DNA from: Desulfobacteraceae bacterium
GTDB taxonomy: Bacteria; Desulfobacterota; Desulfobacteria; Desulfobacterales; Desulfosalsimonadaceae
Direction: 5' to 3'
Assembly: GCA_021162325.1 (NCBI GenBank)
Contig: JAGGYV010000227.1
Span: 1-6,252, forward strand
Length of the DNA stretch: 6,252 bases
Shown here: piece after piece, positions 1 through 5,160 of the stretch
Layout: each line of letters opens with the position of its first letter
How positions within the stretch are numbered: the stretch's first letter is position 1
Translations under genes and position numbers: made by a program
Notes under the pieces: model-generated
Seen by the model: only the letters and a program-made list of their open reading frames with translations
Database searches by the model: none
What the model was told of the DNA's origin: nothing

Positions 1-20
1 ATATATAAAAACATACATAG

Positions 21-68
21 TAAGTCAATCCACAAAAAATATATTTTTTAAAAAAAAGGCTTGACTTA
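21..68. repeat. Imperfect inverted repeat with a nested A/T palindrome upstream of feoA
   Basis: The arms at 21-31 and 58-68 are complementary at 10 of 11 positions (TAAGTCAA against TTGACTTA, then CC against GG after one mismatch). The 26-nt interval contains a perfect 16-bp palindrome at 34-49 (six A, TATA, six T). It could be the end of an upstream transcript, a regulator site, or curved A-tract DNA upstream of the feo promoter. Position alone does not decide among these, and the gene to the left is outside the window. Confidence 0.4.
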
Positions 69-72
69 TATA

Positions 73-91
73 TTTTGTTTGGCCTAACTAA
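73..91. promoter_or_regulatory. Putative DtxR/IdeR-like metal-repressor operator
   Basis: Positions 74-91 form an 18-bp imperfect palindrome. The left half is TTTGTTTGG and the right half, read on the other strand, is TTAGTTAGG (7 of 9 matching). Aligned over 73-91, 13 of 19 positions match the IdeR/DtxR consensus as I recall it (TTAGGTTAGGCTAACCTAA). The site lies between and over the -35 and -10 boxes of the predicted feo promoter, where a bound repressor would block RNA polymerase. Iron-loaded DtxR-family or Fur proteins commonly repress feo genes; that this site binds one is inference. I found no convincing Fur box here. Confidence 0.45.
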
Positions 92-103
92 CTTTTTTAT
101 AAA
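75..103 (+). promoter_or_regulatory. Predicted sigma70-type promoter of the feo operon
   Basis: A -35-like TTGTTT at 75-80 is followed after exactly 17 bp by a -10-like TATAAA at 98-103. Transcription would start near 110, about 24 nt before the feoA start codon, and the feoA Shine-Dalgarno AAAGGA (121-126) would lie in the leader. A competing -35 TTGACT at 61-66 is closer to consensus but has no good -10 at the right distance. The whole region is very AT-rich, so chance matches are likely and the call is moderate. Confidence 0.45.
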
Positions 104-133
104 TTATAAACTTTTTTTGCAAAGGATTACATT

Positions 134-376
134 ATGCAGATAATGGGAATGAGACAAATGAGGAAAAAGCAATCAGGAACCATTACATCAATTTTAGCGG
201 ATAGCGAACTCGGCAGGCGGATTCGCGACATGGGGCTGGTTCCGGGAACAAAAATACAAATCATGGGGCGGGCCCCGCTCTATGACCCGGTGGCGGTCCG
301 TGCCATGGGATTTACATTAACGCTTCGCAACAAGGAAGCGGATTATATTGTAGTTGAAGTGGAGGAAGAAAAATGA
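134..376 (+). CDS. feoA: Ferrous iron transport protein A (FeoA)
   Basis: This 80-residue protein has the SH3-like fold signature of FeoA: a short N-terminal strand, then ARG/GLY-rich RRIRDMGLVPGTKIQIM (about residues 28-44), the RAPLYDPVAVRAMGF segment (46-60) and a final LTLRNKEADYIVVEV strand (62-76). FeoA is a small cytosolic partner of the FeoB transporter and is thought to modulate its GTPase or gating; its exact role is unsettled. The length matches the family norm of about 75-80 residues. The ATG at 134 is preceded by AAAGGA (121-126) at 7-nt spacing; internal ATGs at 143, 149 and 158 lack comparable sites. Its stop overlaps the feoB start in an ATGA, indicating coupled translation. 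It is first in the operon, directly behind the predicted iron-regulated promoter. Confidence 0.95.
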   Translation: MQIMGMRQMRKKQSGTITSILADSELGRRIRDMGLVPGTKIQIMGRAPLYDPVAVRAMGFTLTLRNKEADYIVVEVEEEK

Positions 377-2583
377 ATACCACCATCGCATTGGCCGGAA
401 ACCCGAATTCCGGCAAAACCACCCTTTTTAACGAGTTAACCGGCGCGCGCCAGCATGTAGGTAATTATCCGGGCGTGACGGTTGAAAAAAAGACCGGCGC
501 CTATGCCGTCAAAGAACTCAAAATGAATATCGTAGACCTTCCGGGCACCTATTCCCTGAGTGCCTATTCTTTGGAAGAAGTGGTAACCCGGGACTTTCTG
601 GTACAGGAAAAGCCGGAAACCGTGGTCAATATCATCGACGCTTCCAATCTGGAACGAAACCTTTACCTGACACTGCAATTCATGGAACTGGGCATTCCCG
701 TTTGCATTGCATTGAATATGATGGATGTTGCGGAAAAACGAGGGATTGAAATTGATATTAAAAAGCTTTCCAATCTCTTAGGTGTTCCGATTATCCCGAC
801 AGTTGCCAGAAACGGCAAAGGCAAAAAAGAACTGATGGCTGCGGCAGCAAACATCATCAAAAATCACACAATCCCCTCTCCTCTTGATATTTCATATGGG
901 GATGATATTGACAGTGCCCTTGCCGAAATGGAACCACTGATATCAAACGCGACCTTTTTAACACAGACCTATCCCGCCCGATGGATTGCGTTAAAATATC
1001 TGGAAAATGATGAGCAGGTGCAATCCCTTGGAGACGCTAAAAGCCCCGGGATTTCCGCAAAACTGAAAAAAATTACCGACAGGGTATCCAGCCATATTTC
1101 AAATACCTTAAATACGTATCCGGAAGCCGTGATCGCGGACCATCGGTATGGATATATCCGGTCTATCATCCGCCAGGATGTTATCACGTATCAGCAGGAC
1201 CAGAGCCGACTGCGAATGTCCGACAAAATCGATCAGGTTGTGACCAACCGCTTTGCCGGGCCTTTGATTATGATAGCAATAATTTTCGGCCTTTACCAGT
1301 TTACGTTTACTTACAGTGAAATGCCCGTAGAGTGGCTGGGATCCTTTTTCGGGTGGCTGGGTTCGGTTGCAGAATCCACTTTGCCTGACGGGCTGATCAA
1401 ATCACTTATTATTTCCGGTATCATTGACGGTGTGGGAGGTGTGCTTGGATTTGTGCCGCTAATTATGTTTATGTTTTTCGGAATTGCCCTGCTGGAAGAC
1501 TCAGGCTACCTGGCACGGGTTGCATTTATGCTTGACCGGGTATTCAGAATGTTTGGACTCCACGGCAGTTCCGTGATGGCGTTTATCGTATCAGGAGGGA
1601 TTGCCGGCGGATGTGCCGTGCCCGGCGTAATGGCAACCCGGACGTTAAAATCCCCGAAAGAACGTCTTGCCACATTGCTGACGGTTCCATTTATGAACTG
1701 CGGGGCCAAGCTGCCGGTATTTGTCCTGCTGATTGCTGCTTTTTTTGCGGAAAACGAAGCCATGATGATGCTAATCATTACATTCATTGCATGGGGTGGG
1801 GCGCTTCTGGCAGCCAAGTTCCTGCGAATGACCGTAATCAAAGGCGAATCCACTCCGTTTGTCATGGAACTTCCCCCATACAGACTGCCCACTTTCAAGG
1901 GTCTGGCCATCCACACCTGGGAAAGAACCTGGCAATATATCAAAAAAGCCGGGACCGTGATTCTGGGGATCTCAATTATTCTGTGGGCCATGATGACATT
2001 TCCGGGATTACCGGAAAATCAGACCCAGGGTTTTGATCAGCAACGACAAACATTGCTGGCAGCAGCTTCTTCCACGATTATCGAAGAAATAAAAACCGCA
2101 GAGGAAGACACGAAAATTTCTGAATCCGCACAACAACTTAGCGATAAACTGGTTGCTGTTGACAGGGTTGAAGCAGAAACGGCTCTGAAACAGTCCATTG
2201 CCGGCCGAATCGGCACAGCAATGGAAAGCGTGACACAACTTGCAGGATTTGACTGGCGCACCAACATCGCCTTGGTAGGCGGTTTCGCAGCCAAGGAAGT
2301 GGTCGTTTCCACGCTGGGCACTGCGTATTCTCTGGGCGAGGTTGATCCGGAAGAAATCGGATCATTGTCTGATGTACTGGCAAATGATCCCGGCTGGAAT
2401 CCCCTGGTTGCATTTTCCCTGATCATTTTCACCATCTTTTATGCACCGTGCTTTGTGACGGTGGTCTGCATTGCCCGTGAAGCAGGTTCGTGGAAGTGGG
2501 GGGCTTTTTCCATGGTGTTTAACACAGTCATTGCCTTTATTCTTTCGATAGCAGTTTATCAAATCGGATCAATCATATTGTAG
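373..2583 (+). CDS. feoB: Ferrous iron transport protein B, GTPase-permease (FeoB)
   Basis: This 736-residue inner-membrane Fe(II) transporter has an N-terminal G domain fused to a polytopic core. The GTPase motifs are all present: G1 GNPNSGKT (9-16), G2 within YPGVTVEKK (32-40), G3 DLPG (55-58), G4 NMMD (115-118) and a G5-like TVARNGKG (143-150). A helical guanine-dissociation-inhibitor-like region follows to about 285. The membrane part starts near 294 and contains the family hallmarks GFVPLIMFMFFGIALLEDSGY (359-379), GCAVPGVMATRT (413-424), NCGAKLPVF (442-450), GGFAAKEVVVSTLG (636-649) and FYAPCFVTVVCIARE (689-703), with conserved cysteines at 414, 443 and 693. A hydrophilic, helical insert of roughly 80 residues (about 545-625) separates two membrane segments. 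The start at 373 has GGAGG (361-365) at 7 nt and overlaps the feoA stop. Length is slightly below the 770 or so residues of the E. coli protein. The gene is intact. Confidence 0.97.
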   Translation: MNTTIALAGNPNSGKTTLFNELTGARQHVGNYPGVTVEKKTGAYAVKELKMNIVDLPGTYSLSAYSLEEVVTRDFLVQEKPETVVNIIDASNLERNLYLTLQFMELGIPVCIALNMMDVAEKRGIEIDIKKLSNLLGVPIIPTVARNGKGKKELMAAAANIIKNHTIPSPLDISYGDDIDSALAEMEPLISNATFLTQTYPARWIALKYLENDEQVQSLGDAKSPGISAKLKKITDRVSSHISNTLNTYPEAVIADHRYGYIRSIIRQDVITYQQDQSRLRMSDKIDQVVTNRFAGPLIMIAIIFGLYQFTFTYSEMPVEWLGSFFGWLGSVAESTLPDGLIKSLIISGIIDGVGGVLGFVPLIMFMFFGIALLEDSGYLARVAFMLDRVFRMFGLHGSSVMAFIVSGGIAGGCAVPGVMATRTLKSPKERLATLLTVPFMNCGAKLPVFVLLIAAFFAENEAMMMLIITFIAWGGALLAAKFLRMTVIKGESTPFVMELPPYRLPTFKGLAIHTWERTWQYIKKAGTVILGISIILWAMMTFPGLPENQTQGFDQQRQTLLAAASSTIIEEIKTAEEDTKISESAQQLSDKLVAVDRVEAETALKQSIAGRIGTAMESVTQLAGFDWRTNIALVGGFAAKEVVVSTLGTAYSLGEVDPEEIGSLSDVLANDPGWNPLVAFSLIIFTIFYAPCFVTVVCIAREAGSWKWGAFSMVFNTVIAFILSIAVYQIGSIIL

Positions 2584-2592
2584 GAGACGGGT

Positions 2593-2763
2593 ATGGATAT
2601 CATTATTGTATCGATTATCATTGCCGCAGCAACCTTGTATTGCGGGAACACATTTTTTCAAAAATTTATGGCAAACCGGTCGGGAAAAAAGAAAAGCGGT
2701 TGCACCTGTTCATCATGCCCTGGAGGCGGGTGTTGCAGTGCCGGTCCGGCAAAAAAGAATTAA
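2593..2763 (+). CDS. FeoB-associated Cys-rich membrane protein
   Basis: This 56-residue protein starts nine bases after the feoB stop. Its Shine-Dalgarno AGGAG (2582-2586) overlaps that stop codon and sits 6 nt before the ATG. Residues 3-20 form one hydrophobic membrane helix (IIIVSIIIAAATLYC). A basic stretch SGKKKSG (30-36) follows, then a compact cysteine cluster CTCSSCPGGGCC (37-48) and a short lysine tail. The layout of N-terminal helix plus cytosolic Cys cluster, encoded right after feoB, matches the FeoB-associated Cys-rich family known from Firmicutes and Desulfobacterota. The function is not established; proposed roles are metal binding or delivery next to FeoB, loosely by analogy with FeoC. 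The positive charges after the helix suggest the Cys tail is cytoplasmic. It is easily missed because of its size. Confidence 0.85.
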   Translation: MDIIIVSIIIAAATLYCGNTFFQKFMANRSGKKKSGCTCSSCPGGGCCSAGPAKKN

Positions 2764-2779
2764 GAATTTAAAAACCGCA

Positions 2780-2823
2780 TGTCGTGTAAAGCCCCGGCGA
2801 AACACGACAAAACAAGACGGGGC
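2780..2823 (+). other. Candidate H-type RNA pseudoknot downstream of the feo operon
   Basis: Stem 1 is a perfect 8-bp pairing of TGTCGTGT (2780-2787) with ACACGACA (2802-2809). Its 14-nt loop contains GCCCCG (2791-2796), which is exactly complementary to CGGGGC (2818-2823), giving a 6-bp GC-rich stem 2. The linkers are AAA (3 nt, across stem 2), GCGAA (5 nt) and an A-rich 8-nt strand (2810-2817) across stem 1. These lengths are sterically normal for an H-type pseudoknot, and an A-rich third loop is typical of stable ones. It could be a riboswitch-like or protein-binding element, or protect the 3' end of the feo mRNA. There is no following U-run, so it is not a standard terminator. No known class is assigned. 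Confidence 0.45.
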
Positions 2824-2836
2824 GAGGTGTCATTCA

Positions 2837-2865
2837 TTAACAATTAATTAATACATATTCATAAA
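2837..2865 (+). promoter_or_regulatory. Predicted promoter of the porin gene
   Basis: TTAACA (2837-2842, five of six to the -35 consensus) is followed after 17 bp by CATAAA (2860-2865, four of six to the -10 consensus). The start would lie near 2872, leaving a leader of about 34 nt with GAAAGGA (2892-2898) as the Shine-Dalgarno. If used, it places the pseudoknot upstream of the porin transcript. Small A/T palindromes (ATTAATTAAT at 2843-2852, AAATATTT at 2868-2875) overlap it, but none resembles a known iron-repressor site. Confidence 0.35.
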
Positions 2866-2905
2866 ACAAATATTTAATACTTAAAGAATCAGAAAGGATA
2901 AAAAA

Positions 2906-4030
2906 ATGAAAAAAACAATTACAATACTGATGTTGTGCCTGATGTTTGGGTGCGTCACCTGTTTTCCCGCTTATGCTGAAGAGGCTGCTGACGATGAATT
3001 GTTACAGCGGATACAAAAACTGGAAGAAAGCCAAAATCTTTTTATTTTATCCGGAGGATGGCTTGACCGCATTACCATCAGCGGGATCATAGAGGCTGAA
3101 GCAGGCTATACAGACACCGACTTTAATAATCCGGCCGAAGAGGATACGGATGAGAGCAATGTGGATTTAGCAACAATAGAGCTGGGTATTGACGCTGAAA
3201 TAACGGATCATGTCAACGGTCATGTCCTTTTTTTATGGGAAGAAGGTGACGGCGCAGTGGGCCTTGACGAAGGATTCATCACCATTCACGGCGGAGACGG
3301 ATTCCCTGTTTATCTGTCAGCCGGAAAAATGTATGTGCCGTTTGGCAATTTTGAATCCACCATGATTTCCGACCCGCTCACACTGGAACTGGCTGAAACG
3401 CGCGAGTCAGCCGTACAGGTTGGTTTTGAATCGGAAGGGTTTTATGGCTCGGCATATGTCTTTAACGGAGATATTGATGAGGCTGGGGAAGACAGCCACA
3501 TCGACAATTTCGGTGCAAATGCCGGTTTTATTCTGGAAAATGATAATTTTTGCATAAATGCCGGTGTCAGCTATATTAACAACATGCTTGATTCCGATGG
3601 CCTGGGCGAATGGGCTGAAGAAACAATGGATACGGACGGCACTGAACTGAAAGACTATGTCGATGGATTTGGCGCACACGTTATCGTAAATACCGGCCCG
3701 GTAACGTTCATCGGAGAATATATCACGATGATAGATAAGCCTGAATTTATTTCTGATGTGCCGGGCATTGGTTTTAAAGGAGAAAAAATTTCAGCGTATA
3801 ATGCGGAAGTGGCATTTACATTTGATATGGCCGGCAAAGAAACCACCGTGGGCGTAGGCTACCAGGGCACGGACGATGCCGGAGATTTTCTGCCTGAAAC
3901 ACGAATTATAGGCTCAATCGGCGTGGGAATTTTCGACAGCACAACGCTTGCACTGGAATATGCGCACGATGAATTCGAAAATGATGATGAAGTGGATATT
4001 GTAACCGCCCAGCTTGCCATAGAGTTCTAA
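2906..4030 (+). CDS. LbtU-family siderophore/outer-membrane porin
   Basis: This 374-residue secreted protein has a clear signal peptide: MKK, a hydrophobic core, and an AYA cleavage motif at residues 22-24, giving a mature N-terminus at Glu25. A short coiled-coil-like helix (about 28-44, DELLQRIQKLEESQNL) precedes a run of alternating hydrophobic beta strands, from GIIEAEAGYTDTDF (about 60-73) to the last strand DIVTAQLAIEF. The C-terminal residue is Phe, the usual recognition signal of the outer-membrane barrel assembly machinery. Segments such as YLSAGKMYVPFGNFESTMISDPLTLELAETRESAVQVGFE (about 136-175) resemble the family named after Legionella LbtU, a TonB-independent legiobactin receptor. 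The substrate here is not known; siderophore binding is by family name only. The mature protein is strongly acidic (many Asp/Glu), which would suit cation attraction. It lies 142 bp behind the feo operon with its own predicted promoter. The ATG at 2906 is fixed by the Shine-Dalgarno and the signal peptide. Confidence 0.8.
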   Translation: MKKTITILMLCLMFGCVTCFPAYAEEAADDELLQRIQKLEESQNLFILSGGWLDRITISGIIEAEAGYTDTDFNNPAEEDTDESNVDLATIELGIDAEITDHVNGHVLFLWEEGDGAVGLDEGFITIHGGDGFPVYLSAGKMYVPFGNFESTMISDPLTLELAETRESAVQVGFESEGFYGSAYVFNGDIDEAGEDSHIDNFGANAGFILENDNFCINAGVSYINNMLDSDGLGEWAEETMDTDGTELKDYVDGFGAHVIVNTGPVTFIGEYITMIDKPEFISDVPGIGFKGEKISAYNAEVAFTFDMAGKETTVGVGYQGTDDAGDFLPETRIIGSIGVGIFDSTTLALEYAHDEFENDDEVDIVTAQLAIEF

Positions 4031-4039
4031 TATTGTTAC

Positions 4040-4063
4040 GTCGGCCCGACCCGTTTTTCTTTT
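4040..4063 (+). terminator. Possible weak intrinsic terminator after the porin gene
   Basis: Ten bases after the porin stop, GTCG (4040-4043) can pair with CGAC (4047-4050) around a 3-nt loop. Four bases later comes a T-rich tract (TTTTTCTTTT, 4054-4063). The stem is short, so termination would be inefficient, but the position and the T tract fit an end for the porin transcript. Confidence 0.35.
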
Positions 4064-4134
4064 GCGGTATTGTAAAAATTTTTTTAAAAAAACATTATGG
4101 CCTATGTCGAATATCCAGATATTTAATATCAATC

Positions 4135-4163
4135 TTGACTTTATCTATAAATGTAATTACAAT
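4135..4163 (+). promoter_or_regulatory. Strong predicted sigma70 promoter of the toxin-antitoxin operon
   Basis: TTGACT (4135-4140, five of six) and TACAAT (4158-4163, five of six) are separated by exactly 17 bp, the best promoter match in the window. Transcription would begin near 4170, about 33 nt upstream of the antitoxin ATG, with GGAG (4191-4194) as the ribosome-binding site. Confidence 0.65.
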
Positions 4164-4171
4164 AATTACAT
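4151..4171. promoter_or_regulatory. Palindromic autoregulatory operator over the -10 box
   Basis: ATGTAATT (4151-4158) and AATTACAT (4164-4171) form a perfect 8-bp inverted repeat around a 5-bp centre that is part of the -10 hexamer. MazE/AbrB-fold antitoxins bind palindromes at their own promoters as dimers, with toxin as co-repressor. The placement over the -10 box, just ahead of the antitoxin gene, makes this the obvious operator. Binding is inferred, not shown. Confidence 0.6.
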
Positions 4172-4202
4172 AATAATTTCAACAAAAAAAGGAGAAATAC
4201 CG

Positions 4203-4475
4203 ATGGAAAAACAAATACGAACAAGAGATATTAAATTAGTCCCTATTGGAAATTCCATAGGAATTCGCATATCAAAGCCTCTCCTTCAAAAATATGGCCT
4301 TAAAAATTCCATTTTACTTGAAGAAACAGACAGAGGGTTACTTCTACGTAAAAAAGAAGATAGTAAGCTTTCTTGGGAAGACACGTATAAAGCCATGGCA
4401 GACGATAAGGAGTCTTGGGACGATTTTAGCACAACGCTTCTTGATGGACTGGAGGATGAGGACTTTGAATATTAA
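4203..4475 (+). CDS. MazE-like antitoxin, SpoVT/AbrB DNA-binding domain
   Basis: This 90-residue protein is the antitoxin of a type II module. Residues 8-50 carry the swapped-hairpin AbrB/MazE fold: RDIKLVPIGNSIGIRISKPLLQKYGL (8-33), with the diagnostic GNSIGIRISKPLL, then the strand ILLEETDRGLLLRKK. This part should dimerise and bind the operator at 4151-4171. The C-terminal 40 residues are strongly acidic with spaced aromatics (WEDTYKAMADDKESWDDF, then DGLEDEDFEY), as expected of the extended tail that wraps around and blocks MazF. The ATG at 4203 has AAAGGAG ending at 4194, 8 nt upstream. The same frame stays open back to an ATG at 4062, but that start would run through the promoter and operator and has no ribosome site. 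Its 3' end overlaps the toxin gene by 20 nt. Confidence 0.85.
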   Translation: MEKQIRTRDIKLVPIGNSIGIRISKPLLQKYGLKNSILLEETDRGLLLRKKEDSKLSWEDTYKAMADDKESWDDFSTTLLDGLEDEDFEY

Positions 4476-4791
4476 ACGCTACGAAATATATTATGCTGAT
4501 CTCAATCCTACGATAGGAAGCGAGATAAAAAAAGTGCGCCCCGTAGTCATTATTAGCCACGATAAAATGAATCAATATCTGGAAACTGTTGTAGCATGCC
4601 CTTTAACCTCAAAATTACACCCGCAATGGAGAACCCGACTCCAGATTAAATGCGTGAAAAAAAATGCTGAAATAGCTGTTGATCAAATACGTACCATCAG
4701 CAAAATGAGATTAAAAAAGAAACTTGATAAATTATCAGAGACCAATGCAGCTCAATTGCGTAGGCTAATAACTGATATGTACGGTGAATAA
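4456..4791 (+). CDS. MazF/PemK-family endoribonuclease toxin
   Basis: This protein of 111 residues (108 from the alternative start) is the mRNA-cleaving toxin partner. Family motifs are in order: YEIYYADLNPTIGSEIKKVRPVVIIS (9-34) with the conserved GSE and catalytic-region Arg28-Pro29, VVACPLTSK (45-53) with the conserved Thr, and AEIAVDQIRTISK (71-83), equivalent to the ADQVKSI segment of E. coli MazF. The cleavage sequence cannot be read from the gene. Two starts compete. ATG at 4456 directly abuts GGAGG (4451-4455), leaving no spacing. TTG at 4465 lies 9 nt from that site and gives MNIKRYEIYY, the N-terminus I would expect from relatives. Either way the gene overlaps the antitoxin, so translation is coupled and toxin output follows antitoxin. 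Both genes are more AT-rich than feo or the acyltransferase, suggesting transfer. Confidence 0.87.
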   Translation: MRTLNIKRYEIYYADLNPTIGSEIKKVRPVVIISHDKMNQYLETVVACPLTSKLHPQWRTRLQIKCVKKNAEIAVDQIRTISKMRLKKKLDKLSETNAAQLRRLITDMYGE

Positions 4792-4822
4792 CCTATTCAT
4801 TGCATCGCACAATAGGAAATCC

Positions 4823-4937
4823 GGTCGGACCAAGTCAACTACTTAATAACATAATTAATAAGCCTTAAACACCCCTCTCAAAACAGTTTAAACCCACCTT
4901 TTGGGTGCCAAAAAGACGGGTTTAAGTGTAAACCCGG
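4823..4937. repeat. Tandem intergenic unit, copy A, with long hairpin
   Basis: This is the first of two diverged copies of a 115-bp unit in the 369-bp gap between toxin and acyltransferase. It opens with GGTC-G-GACC and GACCAAGTCAACT (4828-4840), identical to 4964-4976 in copy B. Its right part folds into a roughly 40-nt hairpin: TTAAACCC (4888-4895) with GGGTTTAA (4918-4925), a 2x2 internal loop, then TTTTGG (4899-4904) with CCAAAA (4908-4913). It encodes no supported protein. It could be a decayed mobile element of MITE type, a dispersed intergenic repeat, or a structured RNA. Confidence 0.6.
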
Positions 4938-4967
4938 GTCTGTAAACCCGGAAACCCGGGTCAGACC
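4931..4967. repeat. GC-rich AAACCCGG repeat spacer between the two units
   Basis: AAACCCGG occurs three times between 4930 and 4960. Two of these copies extend to the palindrome ACCCGGGT (4932-4939 and 4954-4961). GGTCTG (4937-4942) can pair with CAGACC (4962-4967), enclosing the middle copy. The segment is much more GC-rich than its surroundings and overlaps the edges of both 115-bp units, so it may be the junction at which they duplicated. Confidence 0.5.
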
Positions 4968-5073
4968 AAGTCAACTGTTTGATAACAAGATAAATAGATA
5001 TTGGAACATGCCATCAATAACGGCTTAAACCTACCTTTTCAATGCTTAAAAAACGGTTTTAAGGGTATACCGG
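4959..5073. repeat. Tandem intergenic unit, copy B, diverged
   Basis: This second copy is offset by 136-137 bp from copy A and is also 115 bp long. Shared blocks include GACCAAGTCAACT (4964-4976) and a TTAAACC-TACCTTTT block (5025-5039 against 4888-4902, one mismatch). Much of the middle has diverged. Its hairpin persists despite base changes: CTTAAA-CC (5024-5031) pairs with GG-(T)-TTTAAG (5055-5063) with one bulged T. An 11-bp fragment of copy A (AAAACAGTTTA, 4880-4890) recurs again at 5098-5108, possibly a remnant of a third unit. The remaining bases to 5146 show no gene or clear promoter. Confidence 0.55.
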
Positions 5074-5160
5074 AAAAATTGTGCATGAAAGTATCGGAAA
5101 ACAGTTTACCTAATTTTAGTAAAAACAGTGAGTGAAACAATGCCTTAGGAGAGCGCACCG

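Noticed and set aside
1..133. Classical Fur box upstream of feoA
   Set aside because: No stretch approaches the GATAATGATAATCATTATC pattern; the palindrome found fits a DtxR-type site better.
1506..2036. Reading frames on both strands inside feoB (1611-2036 plus, 1506-1991 minus)
   Set aside because: They are shadows of the intact feoB frame, which carries all family motifs across this stretch.
2780..2831. Guanidine-III (ykkC-III) riboswitch
   Set aside because: ACAAGACGG (2813-2821 region) resembles the 3' half of that class as I recall it, and CGAGGTG occurs just downstream, but the conserved loop is not in the required 5' position and the neighbours are not guanidine genes. A covariance-model search would settle it.
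2606..2851. Plus-strand 81-residue reading frame after feoB
   Set aside because: It overlaps the Cys-rich gene in another frame, lacks a ribosome site, and its composition is not protein-like; the 2593-2763 gene has a good Shine-Dalgarno and family features.
4062..4202. Longer antitoxin start at 4062
   Set aside because: The extension runs through the promoter and operator, has no ribosome site, and is absent from the recognised fold.
4294..4455. Longer toxin start at 4294
   Set aside because: It would overlap most of the antitoxin gene; MazF similarity begins only near 4465.
4823..5108. CRISPR array
   Set aside because: There are only two diverged 115-bp units with no short uniform repeats or regular unique spacers, and no cas genes.
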